Assembly (NCBI RefSeq): GCF_001423845.1
Contig: NZ_LMPM01000002.1
Location: forward strand, 682,001 to 746,000
DNA from: Sphingomonas sp. Leaf357
GTDB lineage: Bacteria > Pseudomonadota > Alphaproteobacteria > Sphingomonadales > Sphingomonadaceae
Reading direction: 5' to 3'
DNA length: 64,000 nt
Shown here: positions 58,853 through 64,000 of the stretch, piece by piece
How positions within the stretch are numbered: position 1 is the first letter of the stretch
How the letters are laid out: every line of letters starts with the position of its first letter
Notes under the pieces: generated by a model
What the model saw: the letters and a program-made list of their open reading frames with translations, nothing else
Told to the model about the DNA's origin: nothing
The model's database searches: none
Made by a program: the position numbers and the translations under genes

Positions 58853-59722
58853 GTGACGGACACAATAGGGGCGGAGCAGCCCGCCGGCCCCGACGCCGCC
58901 ACGTCACCGATCCTGACGGGCCTGATCGGGATGGACATCCAGGGGTCGCGCTCGCCCGAAATGCACGAGCGCGAGGCGGCCGCGCAGGGCATCGCGCTCA
59001 CCTATCGCCTGCTCGATCTCGCGATCCCGCCGCACACCGGCGACGATCTCGCCGCCACGCTCGACACGGTGAAGCGCGAGGGGTTCGCCGGCGTCAACGT
59101 GACCCATCCCTTCAAGCAGCGCATCATCGCCCTGCTCGACGAACTCAGCGACGAGGCGCGCGCGATCGGCGCGGTCAACACGGTCGTGTTCCAGAACGGG
59201 CGCAGCACCGGCCACAACACCGATTCCTACGGCTTCGGCGAAGGCTTCGAGCGTCAATTGGGCGGGGTCGCGCTGAACCGGGTCGTGCAGATCGGAGCCG
59301 GGGGCGCGGGTGCCGCGACGGCGATGGCGATGGTCAAGTTGGGCTGTCGCGATCTGGTGATCGTCGATCCGCAGGCGAACCGTGCCGCAGATCTCGTCGG
59401 CCGCCTGCCCGGCGGCGTCGCCCGCGCCGCCACGCGCGACATCGCGGAGGAACTGGCCGAGGCGGACGGGATCATCAACGCAACGCCGATCGGCATGCAG
59501 GGCCACCCGGGCATACCGATCGATCCCGCGCTTCTGCGCGCCGAGATGTGGGTCGCCGACGTCGTCTATTTCCCGCTGGAGACCGAATTGCTGCGCGCCG
59601 CCCGCGCCGCCGGATGCCGCACCGCGCATGGCGGCGACATGGCGGTGTTCCAGGCGGCCCGCGCCTTCGACCTGTTCACCGGCCGCACCGCCGATCGCCA
59701 GCGCATGGCGGCCGGCTTCTGA
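58853..59722 (+). CDS. Quinate/shikimate dehydrogenase, NAD-dependent catabolic type
   Basis: 289 residues. Shikimate dehydrogenase fold with catalytic Lys in NVTHPFKQRI and Asp in GHNTDSYGFG, and the Rossmann motif VVQIGAGGAGAATAM. The substrate-site sequence GSRSPEMHE and the C-terminal ETELLRAARAAGC, ARAFDLFTG closely resemble the Corynebacterium quinate/shikimate dehydrogenase (QsuD-type) rather than biosynthetic AroE. It would oxidise quinate to 3-dehydroquinate. GTG 58853 is preferred for the GGGGAGG ribosome-binding site; ATG 58823 is an alternative. First gene before an MFS transporter and an SMP-30-like gene. Confidence 0.85.
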   Translation: MTDTIGAEQPAGPDAATSPILTGLIGMDIQGSRSPEMHEREAAAQGIALTYRLLDLAIPPHTGDDLAATLDTVKREGFAGVNVTHPFKQRIIALLDELSDEARAIGAVNTVVFQNGRSTGHNTDSYGFGEGFERQLGGVALNRVVQIGAGGAGAATAMAMVKLGCRDLVIVDPQANRAADLVGRLPGGVARAATRDIAEELAEADGIINATPIGMQGHPGIPIDPALLRAEMWVADVVYFPLETELLRAARAAGCRTAHGGDMAVFQAARAFDLFTGRTADRQRMAAGF

Positions 59723-59792
59723 TTTTTTCCGTAAAGACTAGAAGCGCGGCACGGGCGTCGATCAGAACACCGGCCGCACGAGAGGATCGAAG

Positions 59793-61097
59793 ATGCAGGA
59801 CATGACCGCGCGCCCCACCGCTCCGGCAGGCCAGCGCCCCACGCGCGCGCGCTTCGCCATGCTCGGCCTGATCGCGACCGGCACGCTGGTCAATTATCTC
59901 GATCGCACCGTGCTCGGCATCGCGGCTCCGGCGTTGACCAAGGAACTGGCGATCAATTCCGCGGTCATGGGCCTCGTCTTCTCCGCTTTCTCATGGAGCT
60001 ATGCCGCATCGCAGATCCCCGGCGGGCTGTTCCTCGATCGCTTCGGCACGCGCCTGACCTACGCCTTGTCGGTCGGCTTCTGGTCGCTGTTCACCTTGCT
60101 GCACGCTCTGGTCGGCGGCCTCGCCTCGTTGCTCGGGCTGCGGCTCGCGCTCGGCATCGCCGAAGCCCCGTGCTTTCCCGCCAACAGTCGCGTCGTGGCA
60201 ACCTGGTTTCCGCAATCGGAGCGTGCTTTCGCCACCGGCGTCTACACGGTCGGCGAATATATCGGGCTCGCCTTCCTCAGCCCGTTGCTGTTCTGGCTGC
60301 TGGCAAGTCATGGCTGGCGTTCGCTGTTCATCGTCTGCGGCGTGGTCGGCTTCGCCTTCGTATTGGTCTGGCTCGCCCGCTATCGCGAGCCCAGCGATCA
60401 CAAAAGCGTCAACGCCGCCGAACTCGATCTGATCGCGGCGGGCGGCGGATTGGTCGGCGGTGCCGGCAAGGGCGGCAGGATCGACTGGAGCAAGGCGGGC
60501 AAGCTGCTGCGCTTCCGCCAGATGTGGGGCATCTGCATCGGCCAGTTCGCCGGCAATTCCACCCTGGTGTTCTTCCTCACCTGGTTCCCGACCTATCTCG
60601 CGACCGAACGGCACATGGCCTTCCTCAAGATCGGCTTCTACGCCGTGCTGCCGTTCATCGCGGCGTCGATCGGCGTGCTGTTCGGCGGCTGGTGGTCGGA
60701 TACGATGCTGCGTCGCGGCTTCTCGGCCAATATCGCGCGCAAGGTGCCGATCATCACCGGCCTGCTGCTTGCCTCGACCATAATCGCGGCGAATTTCGTC
60801 GAATCGAACACCGCGGTGATCGCGATCCTGTCGCTCGCATTCTTCGCCCAAGGCATGGCCGCCTTGGGCTGGACATTGGTGTCCGACATCGCGCCGCGCG
60901 GGATGCTAGGGCTGACCGGCGGCATCTTCAATCTCGCCGCCAATCTCGCCGGAATCATCACCCCGCTGGTGATCGGCGCGATCGTCGCGGCGACGGGATC
61001 GTTCTTCTACGCCCTGGCCTTTGTCGGCGGTCTCGCGATCGTCGGTGCGCTCGCCTACATCTTCGTTCTTGGCGACGTGAAGCGGATCGAACTGTGA
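59793..61097 (+). CDS. MFS transporter, anion:cation symporter-like
   Basis: 434 residues, about 12 hydrophobic segments. NYLDRTVLGIAAPAL at TM1 and GTRLTYALSVGFWSLFTLLH match the ACS family (hexuronate, glucarate, sometimes aromatic acids). FPANSRVVATWFPQSER is the conserved TM4-5 loop. AGAGGA precedes the start. Stop shares one base with the following ATG (TGATG). Likely quinate, shikimate or related acid importer, given the upstream dehydrogenase. Confidence 0.88.
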   Translation: MQDMTARPTAPAGQRPTRARFAMLGLIATGTLVNYLDRTVLGIAAPALTKELAINSAVMGLVFSAFSWSYAASQIPGGLFLDRFGTRLTYALSVGFWSLFTLLHALVGGLASLLGLRLALGIAEAPCFPANSRVVATWFPQSERAFATGVYTVGEYIGLAFLSPLLFWLLASHGWRSLFIVCGVVGFAFVLVWLARYREPSDHKSVNAAELDLIAAGGGLVGGAGKGGRIDWSKAGKLLRFRQMWGICIGQFAGNSTLVFFLTWFPTYLATERHMAFLKIGFYAVLPFIAASIGVLFGGWWSDTMLRRGFSANIARKVPIITGLLLASTIIAANFVESNTAVIAILSLAFFAQGMAALGWTLVSDIAPRGMLGLTGGIFNLAANLAGIITPLVIGAIVAATGSFFYALAFVGGLAIVGALAYIFVLGDVKRIEL

Positions 61098-62149
61098 TGC
61101 TGCTCGCGGCGGTGCTAGGGCTGGCGACACCCGTCGCGCCCGTTGCGCCCTGCTCGAACGGCACCGCCTTGGCCTATGTCTGCGGCACGGCGCATCCCGA
61201 GGACGTCGTCGCCATTCCCGGCACGCGCTGGATGGTCGCCAGCGGCTTCGCGCCCGGTGCCGGCCTGAAACTGGTCGATACGACGAGCCGGCAGGCGACG
61301 CTCTGGTACGATGGCAGCGCGGCGCAGATCGACCCCGACCGCGCCGCGTATCCGGCCTGCCCCGGTCCGGTGGATGCGACCCTGTTCAACGTGCGTGGCC
61401 TCAGCCTGCGCAAGACCGGCGACGGGCGTTACACGCTCCACGTCGTCAATCACGGCGGGCGCGAATCGATCGAGATCTTCGACGTGACGCTCGGCGGCGA
61501 GCGGCCGACCTTGCGCTGGCGCGGGTGCCGCCTGATGCCGCCCGGACAGGTCGGCAACGCCGTCGCCACCTTCGCCGACGGCACGATCCTCGTTACCGTC
61601 CTGACGCGGCCCGGCATGACGATCGCCGATTTCGTGCTCGGCAAGCGCACCGGCGCGGTGTGGCAATGGGCACCCGGTGCGACCGCCTTTACCGAAATTC
61701 CCGGCACGCAGTTGCCCGGCAATAACGGGCTGGAGACCGATCCCGACGACCGCCATTTCTATGTTGTCGCGTTCGGCTGGCATGCCGTCTTGGTCTATGA
61801 CCGCCGGCATCCGAAAAGGCCCGTGCGCACGATCGAGATGCCCGGCTTCATGCCGGACAATGTGCATTGGACGGATGGTCGCCTGGTCGCCGCCGGGATG
61901 CGGCTGGACGAACCGGCCTGTGGCGGCCTGCGCAAGGTCGTGGATGGCGAGGCCGACAAGATGCTGTGCCACCGCGGCTATGTCGTCGCGGCGATCGATC
62001 CGGCGTCGGGCGTCGTATCCACGCTCGCCTATGGCGCGCCGGAGGACGCTTTCAACGGCGTGTCGGCGGCGGCGATCGTCGGCGACACCCTTTGGCTGGG
62101 ATCGTATCAGGCCGATCGCCTCGCCTATCGCCCCCTGCCCGGCCGCTAG
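61097..62149 (+). CDS. SMP-30/arylesterase-like beta-propeller protein
   Basis: 350 residues. Signal-like N-terminus (LLAAVLGLATPVAP). Repeated beta-blade pattern: AIPGTRWMVASGFAPGAGL, VRGLSLRKTGDGRYTLHVVNH, NNGLETDPDDRHFYVVAFGW, metal-type Asn/Asp in PDNVHWTDG. It resembles SMP-30/gluconolactonase and paraoxonase-like propellers, which hydrolyse lactones or aryl esters with a calcium site. Four cysteines are spread through it. Coupled to the MFS gene. Could open a quinide lactone or a lactone from sugar oxidation; speculative. Confidence 0.75.
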   Translation: MLLAAVLGLATPVAPVAPCSNGTALAYVCGTAHPEDVVAIPGTRWMVASGFAPGAGLKLVDTTSRQATLWYDGSAAQIDPDRAAYPACPGPVDATLFNVRGLSLRKTGDGRYTLHVVNHGGRESIEIFDVTLGGERPTLRWRGCRLMPPGQVGNAVATFADGTILVTVLTRPGMTIADFVLGKRTGAVWQWAPGATAFTEIPGTQLPGNNGLETDPDDRHFYVVAFGWHAVLVYDRRHPKRPVRTIEMPGFMPDNVHWTDGRLVAAGMRLDEPACGGLRKVVDGEADKMLCHRGYVVAAIDPASGVVSTLAYGAPEDAFNGVSAAAIVGDTLWLGSYQADRLAYRPLPGR

Positions 62150-62188
62150 AGTCTGACGATTTCGGTTTGAAACGCACCTTCCCAAGAT

Positions 62189-62284
62189 CGTCATTCCCGC
62201 GAAGGCGGGAATCCATACTGGCTGAACTGAGTGGGTTTCTTGACGTGCAGTGATCATGGATTCCCGCCTTCGCGGGAATGACGG
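62189..62284. repeat. REP-like inverted repeat pair, GGCGGGAATCCAT family
   Basis: CGTCATTCCCGCGAAGGCGG (62189) and the inverted arm ATTCCCGCCTTCGCGGGAAT with TGACGG ending at 62284. It shares GGGAATCCATACTGGCTG with the pair at 39479. Lies between two convergent genes. Confidence 0.87.
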
Positions 62285-62325
62285 ACGATTATCTCGACCG
62301 GATATTATCGCGCTCTAGCACGCGA

Positions 62326-62979
62326 TCACACCGGGCGGCAGGACGCCAATACGACCCCGACGACCTGTTCGCGGCGCTTCTCGACCGCCTCGGGCGACAC
62401 CATGTCGCGGCGGAATATCTCGGAAAAGGTATAACGGTTCGACACGTTGTAGAAGCACAGGGCGCTGATCGTCATATGCAGTTCGATCGGGTCGAGATCG
62501 TCGCGGAACACGCCCTCGTCGCGGCCCTTGGCGATGATCTCCCCGAGTACCCGGATCACGCTCTCGTTGCGCCGCTTGATCCCCGCGACATGCTTGATGA
62601 ACTCGCCGTGATGCATGTTCTCGTTCATCACCAGCCGGACGAATTCGGGATGCTCGTGGTGATAGTCGAAGGTCAGCCGGATATTGGCCCGTAGCGCCTC
62701 TTCCGCACCCATCGTCTCGATCGGCATCGCCGTCTCGGTTTCGCGGATGCGGGTATAGGCTTCCTCCAGCACGGCGCGATACAGCCCCTCCTTGCTCGCG
62801 AAATGATAATAGATCATCCGCTTGCTGGTGTTGGTGCGCTCGGCGATCTCGTCGATTCGCGCGCCGCTCAGGCCCTTGTCGGAGAATTCCTGGCGGGCGA
62901 CCTCGAGGATGTTGGCCTTGGTCGCCTCCGAATCCGCGGCCCTCGTGCCGCGCGGCTCTGCTGTGGTCGCGATGGTCAA
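62326..62979 (-). CDS. TetR-family transcriptional regulator
   Basis: 217 residues. Helix-turn-helix region EATKANILEVARQEFSDKG, IDEIAERTNTSKRMIYYHF. The ligand domain is helical (FDYHHEHPEFVRLVMNENMHHG, ELHMTISALCFYNVSN). It lies 66 bases after the type-B carboxylesterase on the same strand and is convergent with the transporter operon. Candidate repressor of the quinate/ester locus through the palindrome at 58755-58772. Confidence 0.88.
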   Translation of the reverse strand: MTIATTAEPRGTRAADSEATKANILEVARQEFSDKGLSGARIDEIAERTNTSKRMIYYHFASKEGLYRAVLEEAYTRIRETETAMPIETMGAEEALRANIRLTFDYHHEHPEFVRLVMNENMHHGEFIKHVAGIKRRNESVIRVLGEIIAKGRDEGVFRDDLDPIELHMTISALCFYNVSNRYTFSEIFRRDMVSPEAVEKRREQVVGVVLASCRPV

Positions 62980-63045
62980 TGGTCCCTACCCGATCTGCCG
63001 TCACACCGCGTAAGGCGAAGCCCGCCCGCGATCAACCTGCGGCCG

Positions 63046-64000
63046 TCAATCGCGCGGGCCGGCGGGACGCGGCGGCACCGGCGTACGGGCGATCGGATGC
63101 GCCTCCAGCCAGTCGAGGCGAGCGGAATCCATTCGGCGCACGGCGATGGTGTCGCCGAACACCATCTCGCGCGGGCTCCGTTTCGTCCAGGCGGGCCAAT
63201 CCGCACCGGGCCGGCCATCCCGCGCGAATGCGATCAGGTGATCCGTCATCGTATCGGACAGCGTGCGATCATAGGGCGTCCAGTCTCGCGTCCGGCGCAG
63301 GCGGTTGTAAACGTCGAGCGTGCCCAGCCAGTAGGGGATGTCGCCGGTATGATAGGCCCCCACCGTCGCCGGATCCTGATCCGCGAAGGTCACGCCCGGG
63401 GTGTAGGGATGCTTGCGCGAGAATTCGTCGAGAAAAGCGGGCTGGCCGATCGCCGCCTGATCGCGCGCGCATTTCCGCGAGGCCAGCGCGAAGCCGCCGA
63501 GATGCGCGACGGTGCGCGCCATCGTTTTGGCCTCGACATCGGTCGCGGCGGGAAAGCGCTTCAGGAAGGCATCGGCATCCGCCCCGAACGCGCTCCGCGC
63601 GGTCGCGCGATACTCGGCGAGCGTCGCGACATGGCCGAACGGGCTCATCAGGATATCGATATCGTCGGTGTTCGAACTGGCGATGATCGGAACGCGGTTG
63701 ATCCGCCCCGCGGCCAGCAGGCTGGCCTTCTGCTCCGGCAGCACCAGCCCGTCGACGATCGGCCCGCCGATGCGGATCCCGGCGACGTTCGCACCCAATT
63801 GGCTCTCGCTCTGGAGCGCGAGGATCCGGTCGGCGGGCATGGCGCGCATCGCCGCGAGCGACTCCGCCTTGAGCCGTTGCTGCACCGCCAGGCCAACCGC
63901 TTCGGCCTCGGCGAGCGTCGGCATCGTATCGCGGTAATTGCACCAGCTCGTCATCGCGGCGCTACGGAACAGATCCTTCGCCTCGGGCGAGAAGATCATC
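63046..64000 (-). CDS. Type-B carboxylesterase, 5' end outside the window
   Basis: The frame is open at the right edge, so at least 317 C-terminal residues are present and the nucleophile region is missing. SPEAKDLFRSAAMTSW fits the position shortly after the nucleophile in carboxylesterase B. The C-terminal half shows AYHTGDIPYWLGTL (catalytic His position) and YDRTLSDTMTDHLIAFARDG, as in other type-B enzymes. A second esterase of the class next to the quinate locus. Size and export signal cannot be judged. Confidence 0.82.
   Translation of the reverse strand, partial: MIFSPEAKDLFRSAAMTSWCNYRDTMPTLAEAEAVGLAVQQRLKAESLAAMRAMPADRILALQSESQLGANVAGIRIGGPIVDGLVLPEQKASLLAAGRINRVPIIASSNTDDIDILMSPFGHVATLAEYRATARSAFGADADAFLKRFPAATDVEAKTMARTVAHLGGFALASRKCARDQAAIGQPAFLDEFSRKHPYTPGVTFADQDPATVGAYHTGDIPYWLGTLDVYNRLRRTRDWTPYDRTLSDTMTDHLIAFARDGRPGADWPAWTKRSPREMVFGDTIAVRRMDSARLDWLEAHPIARTPVPPRPAGPRD

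Noticed and set aside
1..64000. tRNA or rRNA genes, CRISPR arrays, phage or transposase genes
   Set aside because: None of the expected sequence signatures were seen; only REP-like pairs are present.

Overview
The window looks like chromosomal DNA of a sphingomonad (order Sphingomonadales, Sphingomonas-like). The reasons are the high GC content, the strong GC bias at third codon positions, four large operons or singletons centred on TonB-dependent receptors, a NodT-type RND efflux operon, a CsgG/CsgF-type curli locus, and many paired REP-like intergenic repeats. No rRNA, tRNA, CRISPR array, integrase or transposase was recognised. Most of it reads as native accessory metabolism rather than a mobile island.

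Region 1 (1-6787): a truncated TPR protein, then a curli locus on the minus strand. It holds csgF, csgG, a major curlin-like gene, an intrinsic terminator, a second curlin-like gene and an unknown secreted protein, with a LuxR-type regulator upstream. Twin copies of a 15-bp box sit in front of csgFG. A plus-strand terminator in the same gap has no recognised gene to serve.

Region 2 (6788-18417): a CoA-transferase, followed by a compact set of a TonB receptor, a cytoplasmic GH37 trehalase, four hormone-sensitive-lipase-type esterases, an MFS transporter and a LacI regulator. Three similar pseudo-palindromes (consensus close to TGATATCGATACCA) lie in its two promoter regions. The set suggests uptake and de-esterification of acylated trehalose, or a similar acyl-sugar, followed by hydrolysis.

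Region 3 (18418-36098): small unknown proteins, then an M20 peptidase / Rieske oxygenase / FAD oxidoreductase group, an APC permease, a TPR-sulfotransferase beside a TonB receptor, and an enoyl-CoA hydratase. It ends with a two-gene operon encoding an aminotransferase-flavin monooxygenase fusion (DegT + FMO-like) and a GT2 glycosyltransferase.

Region 4 (36099-51429): an OmpR/HK two-component system divergent from an OB-fold-like exported protein, a PAS hybrid histidine kinase, a TetR-controlled RND efflux operon with three matching operators and a predicted leaderless tetR, then msrB and a coupled DCC/DUF427/ABC1-kinase operon.

Region 5 (51430-64000): two type-B carboxylesterases, a GH1 glycosidase, a TonB receptor, a BD-FAE-type feruloyl/acetyl esterase, a catabolic quinate/shikimate dehydrogenase, an MFS transporter, an SMP-30/arylesterase-like protein and a TetR regulator. 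Together these suggest use of plant hydroxycinnamoyl-quinate or -shikimate esters (chlorogenic-acid type). Two promoters in this region are overlaid by strong palindromes.
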